A DNA stretch of 64,000 bases from Epiperipatus broadwayi (taxonomy: Eukaryota; Onychophora; Udeonychophora; Euonychophora; Peripatidae), in NCBI GenBank assembly GCA_028023455.1, contig JAQFVV010000017.1:620001-684000 (forward strand), read 5' to 3'. The position numbers and the translations under genes were made by a program. This document shows, piece by piece, positions 26,101-38,008 of the stretch; within the stretch, counting starts at the first letter, position 1, and each line of letters begins with the position of its first letter. The notes under the pieces were generated by a model. The model did not search any database. It was not told the DNA's origin and saw nothing but the letters and a program-made list of their open reading frames with translations.

Positions 26101-27120
26101 TATTTTAAAGCCTGATCTTGCAAGCATATAGTCAGTCATATTTCTAAGTATACTGAAGTCATCTATTAATGATTATGATTTTAATTTAATTAAGTCAATG
26201 CTTTTATCTTAACCCTGCATAAATATTCTTTAATTAAGAAGTTAAACCATCATAGAATGCTCATCCTGGAGATTATTGACATAAAATATATAATCCCTCC
26301 ATTGGATGTAATTAGTGATAATTAAGCAGTTTAGTCACTAATTAAAATTTTTTATCATGCAACAAGTGATTATAATATGAAATTTAAATCTAGACATATA
26401 AATTTAATTTGTTTTGGTTCTCTTTTGTTTATTATTACTAATAAATTTATTTATATATACGTAACCTCTTGCATTTATGTCTTGTTTACCATGAGAATTA
26501 TTTTTTGTATAGTTTTAAGGGTCTATTATATCTCCCTGACATCAGTGGGTTATAAGAAAAAAGGACATATATGCTAACATCAGATGCTGTAGTCACATGG
26601 AAATTGTTCTGGGGACATAGGTAATGAGGTTCAACTTCGTATTGTCTAAGGTAATGTTTATATTGATGTTACACACAGACATCCGAGTTAGTGATCTTTG
26701 CTTGGTTCCTAAGGTTAGTTTTGCTGACTATATAAATCTGACCGTTACATTACTTATTAGCATACTTTTGTCAATTAGTACATGTACATTACTAATTTCT
26801 AGAGTGTAACTTTATTTAGGATTTTTTTTTACTTTGCGTCTGACTATTATATACACTGTGTAGTGAGACATTGCACAACCATGTTTCATTATTTCTAGTA
26901 AATGTTTAGTTATATATACTATACAATACAAATGAGTTAATAGAACTGTTTACATGCATTCAAAATAAACAGAACATAAATTTGAAAAAGTTTGCATGAA
27001 AATGATTTAGGACACAAATGATAGGAAATTAATTAAAAAAATTAAGTCAAGTTTAAATAAAGATTTAGGTTTAAAATTTTATTAATATAATATAAAAAGT
27101 AATATAAATGGAAAATTTAA
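23170..27120. other. Intron sequence without recognised genes
   Basis: AT-rich with long T runs near 23470-23560. A small hairpin lies at about 23726-23865 (gataactttgtaattcttgc and its complement, with gtgtac inside). The open frame across it is a shadow. Nothing else is recognised. Confidence 0.5.
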
Positions 27121-27127
27121 TAAATAA

Positions 27128-27302
27128 GAGAAAGACCTCTACAAATCATAACACGAGATTCGACTTTATAAAGTTAAGAGGGACCCTCTTATCTCTAACC
27201 TATTTGCCTATATAATTAAGAAAAATAGGTTAGAGATAAGAGGGTCCCTCTTATCTTTATAAAGTCAAATCTCATGTTATGATTTGTAGAGGTCTCTCTT
27301 GC
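27128..27302. repeat. Near-perfect palindrome
   Basis: Arms about 80 bp: agacctctacaaatcataac on the left, gttatgatttgtagaggtct on the right, with aagagggaccctcttatctc in both. The spacer is about 15 bp. It shares gacctctacaa with the palindrome at 54.7 kb. Confidence 0.9.
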
Positions 27303-27818
27303 TAAAATTAAGCACTCAAGGCGCATGTACTAAAGCTTTAGCTTTATATAAGTATTACGTGCTGACATTGCGCTTAATAAGAATTAATATTTATAAATAA
27401 GAGAAAGTAATAGTTAAAAAATAATAATATAGAGATTATTATTATATATGATAGAAATACTTTTAAGTTTAAAAAAAAAATTAGTTGATGAAGTTTGCAG
27501 TTAAAAGAAGTTAATAATTTTAAAAAATATAAATTAAGTAATGAATTATTTTAGTACATGAATCTGAATTTTAAAGAATTTAAGTGAATAATTTAATTTA
27601 AAAATTTATAATTCCAAAAAATATAAAAGTAACAAATACATTACAAATATTAAATGAATCATTGATATAATTTTAAGATAAAAATTTTAGGATGCATAAT
27701 TATAAGGTATATGAATATTTGTATTAATATAATTAAGATATTAATTTGTATAGTTAAATATAATTATAGTACAATATTTCAGTTCTATCTTGTCATATAT
27801 TCTTAAATATTTGTTGCT

Positions 27819-27845
27819 CTGAAAAAGACTGCCAAAAAGTTGAAA
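27819..27845 (+). ncRNA. Degenerate hammerhead-like motif
   Basis: Plus strand CTGAAAAAGACTGCC...AGTTGAAAC resembles the other hammerhead-like cores, but CTGATGA is changed to CTGAAAA and helix II is poor. Probably an inactive relic. Confidence 0.25.
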
Positions 27846-29068
27846 CTGTAAAGAATTCATTTATTTTAAAAATATATATATATTTGCATTGTATAAAGTG
27901 GAGAAAGAAAGATGTTTTAATTATAATCATGTTAATAATCAATGCCTTAAGGATAATGAAAGAATAATAATTTGAAATATATATGATTTTGTAGTTCCTT
28001 AATTGGTAGTTTTTTTTCTTTAAATTAGTCGGTTGTTTTCTTTGATTAAATTTTTTTTGTGGGTGATGAGTTTTAGGTATTTTTCATAATACACTTTTCT
28101 TTCTGATTAGTTGATTTATAGTTTGCTTTATGGTTAAAATCTATGTTTTTTAACTCTCTGTTAGGGTTTTGTCAAGGCATCCTTTGACCTTTTTTTATTT
28201 AGTAATCAGGTTTTACTATGTAGAATAGCCAACAAAGGTTGTTGAAAGGCTATTACTTGTCTGACTTTACTGAAATCTGTAGCGTGATAACTAACTGCTG
28301 ATATCTGATCATATACGAAGTGAACTACTTCACATTAAATTTTATTTCTATTGCTTTTATGTAGTTTTAAAACCATGCTTTTTCAGTAATCAAAAGAATG
28401 TTTTCTGAACTTCAGAAACTAATTTGCCCTTTAAACAATCTGTTTTCTGAAAAAACACTATGAATTTTGAAGTTCTTTTTCAAGCATTAATTACATATTG
28501 CTTTTTAATTAAATTGTTTTCTAAATATTTTGCAATTGGTTTAATATTTGAACAAATTCTAAATATGTAATTAGGTGTTTTAACATTAGAGAATGAGAGA
28601 TGAATGATGCAATTTAATCTGACCCGAATTTTCAAATTTTCAACATAAGTTAAACTCATTATATGTAGCATTTACATTTTCTAACTGATCAAACTCTTAC
28701 TTTATAACCTAAGCTTGTGGGTTTTGTGAAAACTGATCCTTTTGTTCATAGTAGTAAGAGTAGCCTTTTTCTCTAGACCTTCATAGAATGTCCATAATAA
28801 AGTTTATAAAGTTTACTGCATATGAAATTGTCATGTACATAAAAGATTATTTTAATTTTCCATTCTTGAACAACTTTGGAAGTTTTAAACTTTTTTTAAA
28901 AGTGATTTTAACTTATTCTATATATAAAATAAAATGATCTGTAGAAATTATTCAATACTATTTTTAAATATATATATATATATAACACAATAATATAATG
29001 AATTTTAAAATATCAAGTACACAGTTTTTCTTTTCAAAAATAGTTCATAATTTTTCATAAATATATAA

Positions 29069-29256
29069 TGAATACACCAAACTTCTTTTTAAAACTTGTT
29101 TTTTACATGACCATTATAAAAATAAAACAACACACCAACGTTTTGACTATTTTATAATAGTCTTTTTCAAAAAACACCCAACACGTTGGTGTGTTATTTT
29201 ATTTTTATAATGGTCATGTAAAAAACAAGTTTTAAAAAGAAGTTTGGTGTACTCAT
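29069..29256. mobile_element. Foldback with hammerhead-like relic
   Basis: Arms of about 72 bp: caccaaacttctttttaaaac and its complement, with acatgaccattataaaaat and acacaccaacg. On the minus strand the centre (about 29135-29162) reads GAAAAAGACTA...TAGTC-AAAACGTTGG, like a mutated hammerhead of the Penelope type. Confidence 0.75.
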
Positions 29257-29257
29257 T

Positions 29258-29470
29258 TATCATCATCATCATCATCAACCATTATCAATCCATTGCAGGA
29301 TGAAAGTCTCTCCAATCCATCTCCTCCTATCTTTAGCTTCTCTTCTCCACATCACCCCTGCACACTTTCTTATTTCATCCATCCATCTCACATGTGGTCG
29401 TTTTCTGGGTCTTTTACAATCTCTTGGAATCCAGTTTAAGATATCAGTTGTCCATCTATTTAAGTATTGG
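29258..29470 (-). pseudogene. RTE-type LINE 3' end, minus strand
   Basis: This is the reverse complement of the plus-strand fragment ending at 29900: it contains tcatcatcatcatcaacc tail repeats, then ccacatcacccctgcacac and cacatgtggtcgttttc. It is the end of the second ORF and the trinucleotide tail. Confidence 0.75.
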
Positions 29471-29593
29471 TTCTAATAACATATTTTTAAAATCTGATAC
29501 TAGTCAGAATAATCACATAGTAATAGTAATAACAGCTGCAACGACAAGAACGTATGGAGTAGACATTAGGAATTCACCCTGCTTGGTTCCTTT

Positions 29594-29905
29594 ATGGCCT
29601 CCAAGGGGAATCAAAGGGTCTCCTTTCAGTTAAAAAATTTTAAAAAAATTAAAAGATTGAAGTGGAGTTGGGTTGGACATATTGCTAGAAGAAATGATAA
29701 TAGATGGACAATTGAAATCTTAAACTGGATTCTAAGAGATTGTAAAAGTCACAGAAAGAAACCACATGTGAGTTGGATGGATGAAATAAGAAAGTGTGCA
29801 GGGGTGATGTGGAGAAGAGAATCTAAAGATCAGAGAAGATGGATTGAACTTGGAGAGACCTTCAACCTGCAGTGGATTGCTAATGGTTGATGATGATGAT
29901 GACTA
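29594..29905 (+). pseudogene. RTE-type LINE 3' end, ORF2 C-terminus
   Basis: An intact open frame of about 80 codons reads KRLKWSWVGHIARRNDNRW, then WMDEIRKCAGVMWRRES and ETFNLQWIANG-stop, followed by a (TGATGA)n tail. This W-GH-R pattern is the conserved C-terminal tail of endonuclease-reverse transcriptases of RTE-like LINEs. The rest of the element is absent (5' truncation). An opposed copy precedes it. Confidence 0.8.
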
Positions 29906-30559
29906 ATTAGAGACATTAATTGTGAATAATAATTCCCATTGATATACCAATTTTGATTTATATTTATACAGTTTACATAAATAATATTAATTTCTAATAA
30001 ATTTTAAAAAGTATTAGGAGGATTTGTATGAGCTACTATTAATTTTGATGAAATATTTTAAAATAAACAATTAGTTGTAGAATTCAGCTCTTACAAATCA
30101 TTCTTTTTAAAATTCTTAAAACTAATATGATGATAATAATATAGTATAATTTGCACAATATTACTTTGAGATTACAATAAAAAAGTATTGACTATAGTTA
30201 ACAATATAAGTTGATGGATATTATTTTTGTATGTGGTTGTATATATAAATGTAACAGTTTAGAGCAATCGTCAGGATAAAAAAAAAAAAAATCCCCACCG
30301 TTGAAAATTAGATTTGTTATTTAATAATAAAAAAAATTGATTGCTAATTGCTAATTTAGTAGCATGTCCATAAAAAAATTTTAAATCAAAGGGGTGATTA
30401 CTCTTTTTAATAAAGACAGAAACTCCCTTCCCAGCGGGTTATCCGACCTTTAATCAGAGATTGACAGTTATGCAAACAATAACTCATCAAGTAAAGGTTT
30501 AAAATCGACTGGAGTAGTTTCTTTCACAAATAAAAATTCCTTATTTTTTTCTAGTGGCA

Positions 30560-31730
30560 TAAAGATGGAAAAAATGAAATGGCTAAAATTGACTTAATTG
30601 AAAAATTCAATCCAGTCTATTTAGAGACTTGGCCAAGTTATAAAGATAGAGTGATCTTTTATTTACATGCTAATCAAATCAAAAAGCCAGAATTAAAATT
30701 AGCCATATTCATTTCTGTGTGATTGGACTTCAGGCTTAAGAGTTTCTTAAAGCCCGAACAACCCCTGATATGCCCGCTGATCTTAATTTTGACAGGACAT
30801 TGTCTCTACTAATTAACTTTTTCACTCTAAAACCCTTAACAATAATGCAGAGATACCATTTTCATCTTTCGTACACAAGGAGAATGGGGAAAAGCTAAAG
30901 ATTTTGCTATCAGAATAAAGAAACTAGCGTTTAAAGATGAAGCTTTGTGAGATCATTTTATTTGTGGGATGAGAGACCACAGCTTCAGGATCACTCCTAA
31001 TGCATCCTGACATAACATTTGATTCTGCTTTGTCTCAAGCAACTCTTGTGGAATCAACAGCTAGTGAAGCACATTCATTGAAAAAATGGATTATAGCATT
31101 CAAACCATTGAGCAAAAAACTGGGTCAATCAAATACCCAGCTGACAGTAAAAGTCATTGTTCATATAAATCAAAAATGAGTGAGAAACATTGTTCTTAAT
31201 GTGACCAACTGATACATGCACACACTGAATGTCCACCCTGGTATACAGTGTGTACATTTTGCAAGCATGTAATGCAAGCATGTCTGCATTCCAAAAATCC
31301 AGACAAGCAATTTAAAATCTAAGAAACAAAATGCCTGTATAAACAATATGAGAAGCATTGACCGTTTTTAACTGCAGAATTGTTATTAATGATGCATCTG
31401 TAACTGGAGTTGGTCACCAGGTCTGTAGTGTCCATTGTGTCAAAAAAGATGTGGGCTCCTATTTATAAGAAATTAAATATCAGCTGTATCTAGCAGCAAA
31501 ACAATTGATTATCAAAGCAATTTAATAGTACTCTTGGACTAGGCAATAGTTAAAGTTTGAATGACCAGTAAAATTAGAGATCTGCTTTTTGTTGTATCTG
31601 CTGGTGAGTAGAACAATTTATTAGGACATGACTGGTTCACTCACTTAGGTTTCAAAGTTTCTAAAATGAGTCAGTTCACTATAATAAATTCAAACAGAAT
31701 CTACTCAGAAGTAATTATTAATAATCCAGG
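30560..31730 (+). pseudogene. Gypsy-type gag and protease remnant
   Basis: Readable in shifting frames: LIEKFNPVYLETWPSYKDR at about 30592 (gag N-terminal region), AFKDEAL and FICGMRDHSFRI near 30930-30990 (the usual LRDR.VCGI block), a zinc-knuckle-like CDQLIHAHTECP...CTFCKH at 31200-31270, and NLLGHDWFTHLGF-like residues near 31615-31650 that end an aspartic protease. Stops and frameshifts make it non-functional. Confidence 0.6.
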
Positions 31731-31773
31731 TTTCAGCACTAAAAATAAGAAATGAAACTAAAAATGCAAAAAA

Positions 31774-32073
31774 ATGCAGATAGGTACTTACATCCTATGC
31801 CACATATTTAAAGGAACCACTAAGTGGGTTCCAGCAATGATGATCAAAGTTAAACAATTATATAGAGTGGTAGTTAAAACTGCTGATGGAGAACAACATT
31901 GTCATCATCACAGAAAACAACTGAGATCAAATAACATGTCACCAGCCATCAACAAAGTCTCATCAGATGATAAAGATTTGCAAGCCAACAGTGATGAGTC
32001 ATCAGCCAGCTGTGATGAATCTACAGTTCCAAGATCCATAAATGATGACACTGAACCTGCTGATGATGCCTGA
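31774..32073 (+). pseudogene. Gypsy-type integrase C-terminus
   Basis: An open frame of 99 codons reads HIFKGTTKWVPAMMIKVKQ, then YRVVVKTADGEQHCHHHRKQLR, followed by a Ser/Asp-rich tail to the stop. This is the small C-terminal integrase domain (KGxxWxPAxV...GxxxxRHxxQLR) seen at the end of Gypsy pol. It follows the protease end by only about 100 bp, so reverse transcriptase, RNase H and the integrase core have been deleted. Confidence 0.65.
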
Positions 32074-32149
32074 TGAAACTATAAAGTGATAATGACACCT
32101 ACCAATACACCTGTATGATCACGTTCTCCAGGGCTATATTTAATCAGGT

Positions 32150-32372
32150 GGAGGGATTGTCATATCTCACCTTGCCTTCAAATAATGGACTAGTCCAGAT
32201 TCCATCTTATGTAGATCTGATTGAGCATTCATCACCATGAACCTGTATGATCTAGCTATGCATTATCTATCTGTATATGCATAGGTTCATGACAAGGAAT
32301 GCTCAATCTAATCTAGATAAGATGGAATCTGGATTAGTCCATTATTTGAAGACAGGGTGAGATATGGCAATG
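32150..32372. repeat. LTR start forming a palindrome
   Basis: A purine tract (ggtggaggga) is followed by ttgtcatatctcacc, the place and look of a polypurine tract plus LTR start. The next 75 bp return in inverted form at 32300-32372 (ggtgagatatggca), giving a hairpin with agattccatcttat arms. Confidence 0.6.
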
Positions 32373-33319
32373 GGTAAAAGAAAGTTCATTTTAGAATTGA
32401 AATCAAGTTCATGAAATGTCTAAATTAAAATGACTTTCATATAATTATCTCTGACCAATCTTAGTCAACGAAGTTCATTAGGAATAATAAAATATATATA
32501 TTTTTACATATATTTTTTTATCTTTTAATTTTCAAGAGCTCTGTCTGGAAATTCAAAGTTTATTTTGGTATTTCAGGATTCTGTGTTTTGTCTTGGTTGA
32601 TTTTAAATATTCAATCATAATCAGTTTTCCCTATATTTCAAATGTTCATCATTGATAGTTGTAGGTTTATATGTTTGGCACATGGTTGATTTAATTTAGC
32701 TACTTTATGGTCAAAAACCTTTCTGGTAAGTAAATTAACAATACTGTGGAAAGTTTCTTGGTGCCTGTTGAAGATTCTTGTTAGTTGGACGTTAATTGGA
32801 AGGTAAATCTTCTATTGGTGATAAACCTGATGCAGGAACCAGACGAAAGAAAAAGAGAAGAAAAATTAATTTCTGCTACTTGCAATTTATGCTACAGTTT
32901 TTTTCTAGATAAGTTTTTAATCCCTTTAATTAAAGATTATAAATTTCTGTATTTTTAAACAAATTAAAAATTTTGAGACAAGGAAATAAAAATATAGATT
33001 AAAGCTTAATTACATATCAAAGATAATAGATCATTTTCAGACTAATTAATTTTGCACAATTTTTACCTCTGATTTTTAATTTATTTTATGCGAAACATCC
33101 TGTAGTTTTCTCTTTTTACTTGGTATTCATTAATTAAAAACTATTTAAATATTTTTTTTTATCTCAGTAAAGGAAATAAACGAGGTAAAATACTGTTTCT
33201 ATTTCGTCTAAAATAAAACTAAAAGCTTCATTTATTTAATTTAAAATAAAACGGTTTTTATTTAAGCTTAAAATGATATTTTTTTAAAAATACAAATGAT
33301 TTCCTATTCCTAATGTGTG

Positions 33320-33415
33320 TGTACCTGTATTGGTGGCCGTGTGGTCAGCACAGCTGCCTTACAAGCAGTTGTCCTGATTTGCGGGTTCGCTTCCCGGCTG
33401 ATGCTTAGACACATG
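33320..33415 (+). repeat. tRNA-derived SINE head
   Basis: A-box-like tggccgtgtggtc (33333) and B-box gggttcgcttcc (33383) occur at tRNA spacing, followed by cggctgatgcttagacac and a poly-A stretch. The cloverleaf is imperfect, so it is a SINE or tRNA pseudogene rather than a working tRNA. A related copy is at 59943-60025. Confidence 0.55.
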
Positions 33416-34006
33416 AAAAAAAAAATCTTTTAATAATATGCAAGCTAATGTTTGAATCTTAAATTAATGTCCCTACTGTCAATCATTTAAATAAATCTGA
33501 AATGGATATTTTTATTTTTATATATAAACCAGAATTGAGGGAAATCTGATTCCTGCCACTATCATTATATCCTTATTTTGGCTGGAAATCAAACACATAT
33601 AAAATAATTATTAAAGCTTTAAAAGTATTTCAGAATCTTTCAGTTAATCCAGTTATTTTATACTTCAGATGGCTGCCTAACAAAATAAGAGTGGTAAGAA
33701 TGGGGTTAATACCATTACGAGATTTGTCATTTTTGGCTTTTACATGTATGAAGTATTGAATATATTAATATTATATATTTATAGTAGTTTTAAATTATGG
33801 TAATGATAAAAAAAAGTAAACAGTAATAAGTTGAGTTAATAATGATTACATGGTAAGTAATAAAAAATACTGTTCATTACTATTTCTTTTTTACTATTAT
33901 TATAATTTAAAAATATTATGTGTAATATATTTCTAGATGATAAGTTATTTTATATATATAATTTTTCATTCCATTTAATTCTCAATAATTTATATTTTAT
34001 TTTTAG

Positions 34007-34186
34007 AAATTACTTTCTATGATGCTTGCATTATTGAAACAAAGAAAAATCTGAATAGTGTTTATTATTTAATTAGAAAGAAAAGAAATTTAATATATGT
34101 ACAGTTTCGTTATCGGAAGGCACCACCAAAAGAAGAACCAAAAGATGGGGAAACATCAGATCTTTTAGTGTTTCTTCATAAAGAAC
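34007..34186 (+). CDS. GSAP: GSAP homologue, internal exon
   Basis: This 180-nt exon lies between a tttttag acceptor and a gtaaag donor. It has two leading bases, 59 open codons and one trailing base. The peptide starts ITFYDACIIETKKN, contains IYVQFRYRKAPPKEEP and ends DLLVFLHKE. The IYVQFRY part matches the IWVQFLYP region of vertebrate GSAP, and DLLVFLHKE matches the following HLLLISEEKY strand, which sits in the N-terminal beta-propeller-like region. Phase 1 at its end is completed by the next exon (C plus GA gives Arg). The downstream intron of 2.7 kb holds the hammerhead-like tandem array. The codons are clearly less AT-biased than the surrounding DNA. Confidence 0.8.
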
Positions 34187-34954
34187 GTAAAGTATTTTAT
34201 GATTATTTTCATAATTGAAATTAATATGTTCAGAAAAATATTTATGTTAATATATAAGGAAAACAATATATAAAGGCATATATTTTCATAAATCATCTTT
34301 ACTTTTTGATATATAAATAGATAATATACCATGTTTTCTATTCAAGTAATGCATTTTTTTTAGTGAAATACGAAAAATATTGGAGGGAAATTTTCATTAT
34401 ATTGTAGATTATAAAAATGTTTGTCCATAAGATATCTGAAATTTTCGACCTATATGTCTTCAAATCCAGCTTTCTAACTTAAATAGCATAGCTCTAACAA
34501 GCTTTTCAATAAATGCCACAAGAGAAAGCATTTAAAATCTCTATCTACAATTATCTCTATCCCAAACCAGTTTCAAACTAATGACTCTCGCCAGTGAGGC
34601 TCTAGTGTATTCAGGCACTAGATCTAAAATACCAACTCAAGCCCAGCATTTATCTAATACTTAACTATTAAGTAGAAAATCTGAATTTTTACGACACCTA
34701 TATGTCTTCAAATCCAACTAGCTAACAATTTTTTTTACTATTATTGTTTTGCTTTAAAGGCTTTGGTGATGTTATATTGCTATGGCATAGCTGAAAATTA
34801 TTCAGACCCATATAACTATTAAGTTAGATAACTTGACTTGAAGACATATAGGTGTCCGAAAATTTCAGATTGTCCACTTAATAGTTAAGTATTAGATAAA
34901 TGCTGGGCTTGAGTTGGTATTTTACATCAGATGTCTGACTATTCTAGCACCTCA

Positions 34955-34978
34955 CTCATGAGAGCCATTAGCTCGAAA
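34955..34978 (+). ncRNA. Hammerhead-like core, array unit 1
   Basis: CTCATGA-GAGC-CATTA-GCTC-GAAA: the GAAA strand and helix II are intact, but G5 of CTGATGA is C, which should inactivate it. Confidence 0.4.
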
Positions 34979-35371
34979 CCAGTTTGGGATAAGGATAATT
35001 CTAGATAGAGATTTTAAATTTTTTCTCTTGTGACATTTATCGATAAAGCTTGTTAGAACTATTAGCATACTCTTAATTTTAATTTATAATTACAGGCTTA
35101 TCAAGTTAAGTCATGTGATGTATGACTTGATTTTATTTACTATTACAGTTTTGCTTTTAAGTTTTAAGTGATGTTATATTGCTAAGACTATTAATATATG
35201 GTATGGCTGAAGATTTTTTAGCCCTATATAGGTATTTAAGATAGATAGATGGATTTGAAGACATATAGGTGTCCAAAAATTTCAGATTTTCTACTTAATA
35301 GTTAAGTATTAGATAAATGCTGGGTTTGAGTTGGTATTTTAGATTTAATCACTGAATATCATAGTGTCTCA

Positions 35372-35395
35372 CTGATGAGAGCCTTTAGCTCAAAA
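35372..35395 (+). ncRNA. Hammerhead-like core, array unit 2
   Basis: CTGATGA-GAGC-CTTTA-GCTC then AAAA where GAAA is needed. The G-to-A change in the essential GAAA would be expected to abolish cleavage. Confidence 0.4.
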
Positions 35396-35778
35396 TCAGT
35401 TTGGGGATAGGGATAATTCTAGATAGAGATTTTAAATGCTTTCTCTTGTGGCATTTATCAATAAAGCTTTAGTCTGCTCTTAATTTTAGTTTATAATTAC
35501 AAGCTTATCAAGTTATGTCACATGATGTATGACTTGATTTTATTTACTCTTATAGTTTTGTTTTTAAGTTTTAAGTGATGTTATATTGCTAAGGCAATTA
35601 ATATATGGTATGGCTGAAGATTTCTCAGCCCCATATAGCTATTTAAGTTAGATAGCTGGATTTGAAGACCTATAGGTGTTTGAAATTTTCAGATTTTCTA
35701 CTTAATAGTTAAGTATTAGATCAATACTAGTCTTGAGTTGGTATTTTAGATCTAGTGACTGAATATCCTAGTGCCTCA

Positions 35779-35802
35779 CTGATGAGAGCTTTTAGCTCAA
35801 AA
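35779..35802 (+). ncRNA. Hammerhead-like core, array unit 3
   Basis: CTGATGA-GAGC-TTTTA-GCTC then AAAA, the same G-to-A change as in unit 2. The upstream gagttggtatttta is intact. Confidence 0.4.
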
Positions 35803-36185
35803 CCAGTTTGGGGATACGGATAATTCTAGATAGAGATTTTAAATGTTTTCTCTTGTGCTATTTATTGAAAAGCTTGTTAGAGTTATTAGCATGCTCGTTA
35901 TATTGGATTTGTATTACAAGTTTATTAATGTGATATATGACTTGAATTTTTTTACTATTATAGTTGTGCTTTAAAGGCATTGGCAATGTTATATTGCTAA
36001 GGCTATTAATATATGGTATGGCTGAAGATTTCTCAGCCCCATATAGCTCTTTAAGTTAGGTAGCTGGATTTGATGACATATAGGTGTCCAAAAATGTCAA
36101 ATTTTCTACTTAATAGTTAGTATTAGATAAATGCTGGGCTTGAGTTGGTATTTTAGATTTAGTGACTGAATATCCTAGTTTCTCA

Positions 36186-36209
36186 CTGACGAGAGCCTTT
36201 AGCTCGAAA
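36186..36209 (+). ncRNA. Best-preserved hammerhead-like core of the array
   Basis: CTGACGA-GAGC-CTTTA-GCTC-GAAA: all invariant core bases are present (position 7 is tolerant of C), and helix II is a perfect 4-bp stem. The following ccgatttgg can pair, with several G-U pairs, with the upstream ttgagttgg, giving an open helix III, and TA directly after ttgagttgg is a plausible cleavage site. Helix I would be the segment between them, with an internal loop. This is a type III layout; whether it cleaves is unknown. Confidence 0.5.
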
Positions 36210-36918
36210 CCGATTTGGGGATACGGGATAATTCTAGATAGAGATTTTAAATGCTTTCTCTTGTGATATTTATCGAAAAACTTGTTAGACCTCTTAGCAC
36301 GCTCATTATATTAGATTTATATTACAAGCTTACTAAGTTAAGTCACGTGATATATGACTTGATTTTTTTACTATTATAGTTTTGCTTTAAAGGCTTTGGC
36401 GATGTTATATTACTAAGGCTATTAATGTATGGTATAGCTGAAAATTATTCAGACCCATATAGCTATTGAAGTTAGATAGCTGGATTTGAAGACATATAAT
36501 ATAGGTGTCTGAAAATTTCATATTTTCTACTCAATAGTTAAGTATTAGATAAATGCTGGGCTTGAGTTGGTATTTTAGGCCTAGCATCTGACTATTCTAG
36601 CGCCTCACTGATGAGATCCATCAGCTCAAAACAAGTTTGGGGCTAGGGTTAATTCTAAATAGAGATTTAAATGCTTTCCCTTGTGGAATTTATCAAAAAG
36701 CTTGTTATAACTATTAGCATACTCAATATATATATATATATATATATCAGATTTCAGGGACAGTATTGATCAATTATAAGAAGGAGGACAAGGTTATGTT
36801 TCCATATAAAATTCACCAGCCATTAAATTCAGGAAACTTTTTATGGAATTAATTTTTATACATTTAAATATATGTGTGCATTTATAAGAAATTAATTATG
36901 TCCAATCATTTTTTTTAG

Positions 36919-36956
36919 GAATTGCACTATATCATCTTCAAACTGTAGATGACAAA
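36919..36956 (+). CDS. GSAP: GSAP homologue, short internal exon
   Basis: This 38-nt micro-exon is preceded by a run of T ending in ag and followed by gtaagt. In phase with the previous exon it reads R-IALYHLQTVDDK and ends in phase 0. It aligns with the IEQFRIHVAQEDG segment of vertebrate GSAP, which lies directly between the segments encoded by the exons at 34007 and 49376. Size and phase fit both neighbours without a stop. It is too short for homology on its own; the support is position, phase and splice sites. Confidence 0.75.
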
Positions 36957-37164
36957 GTAAGTATAATGGTTATAGAATAATAATATAGTGTAATAAGAAT
37001 AATTTAAAGAAAAATTATAGTACTTTACACATTGTAATTTATCAAATGTTTTTTATCAAAATGGTTCATATAAAATTTTGATCTTTGTTGAAAAGGAAAT
37101 TAGTATTGTTGTGAATACTTGTTTTATATTGGACTATTTCCATCATCTAATATAAGTGTTAAAT

Positions 37165-37670
37165 ATCTTTAGAAAAATTTAACTTTATTTAGATATTTTA
37201 AATACATTCAACTGTTAGTAATAGCACATAGATTAGTATATGCATAACATTTCAAAAGATATTATTCTCCCTTCTTCTTCAGATGTTGCTGGCCTGACCA
37301 GTGACAATATTATCATGGGAATCGAACCTGGATCATTGGATTCTTAAATATTGAATTTAAAGCAACACTAGCCAACTGAGCCATCCTGCCAAAGGCAACT
37401 ATCAGAGGAATCTCATAGATAAGTATATGAAATTGTTACTGACAATTGCTGTTTGGCAGGATGGCTCAGTTGGTTAGAGCATTTTCTTAAAATTCAGTAA
37501 TCTAAGGGTTCGATTCCCATTCTAGTACTGTCACTGGTCAGGCCAGCAACACCTGAAGAAGAGGGGAGAATAATACCTCTCGAAATGTTGTGCATATACT
37601 AACCTTTGTGCTATTATTAACAGTTGAATGGATTTGGAATATTTAAATGAAGTTAATTTTTTCTAAAAAC
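37165..37670. mobile_element. Opposed pair of tRNA-derived SINEs
   Basis: The right unit (from 37455, plus strand) starts ggcaggatggctcagttgg (A box) and has gggttcgattccc (B box, 37506). It continues with actggtcaggccagcaacac, then ctgaagaagagg...cctctcgaaatgttgt and a 3' tail gttgaatgg. The left unit (37391 down to about 37165, minus strand) is the same in reverse. The region after the tRNA part has a hammerhead-like layout (CTGAAGA...CGAAA). About 45 bp separate the heads. Confidence 0.8.
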
Positions 37671-38008
37671 ATTCAATACACCCGGGTCTCGTTTTACGTG
37701 GATTTATTTAACGCGATTTTGAAGTTATGCGATTCATGTTTCTTCTTAATATTTTTGTATGCAGTTTTCTTTTATGCATTAACACTGTATTAGATCGGAA
37801 GTCGAACTCCGATAATGCGCTATTACTTTAAATAATAAATTTTGTGCACTTACGTCATATTTAAAGTAATAGCACATTATTGGAATTCGACTTTCATCTT
37901 AATAATTTCAATATTTTCAGTGCTTTATAATAGTAAGATTTTATGCAATAATGAAATTAAAATCATGATTTCCATATTTTATGTACACACATTAAATTTT
38001 ACAAGATT

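Larger units (their letters stand above)
34430..36740 (+). repeat. ~410-bp repeat array with hammerhead-like cores
   Basis: One inverted unit (34430-34740) is followed by about five head-to-tail plus-strand units to 36740. Each has gaagacatataggtgtc, cttaatagttaagtattag, cttgagttggtatttta, cactgatgagagc...gctcgaaacc, agatagagattttaaatg and aaagcttgttag. Core-to-core distances are 417, 407, 407 and 422 bp. The array lies in the GSAP intron between exons 34186 and 36919, and no protein is encoded. Relatives in foldback form lie at 56.7-57.4 kb. Confidence 0.85.

Noticed and set aside
37455-37530. Functional tRNA gene
   Set aside because: A and B boxes are good but the acceptor stem does not close and an opposed copy with SINE tail follows; it is a SINE head.
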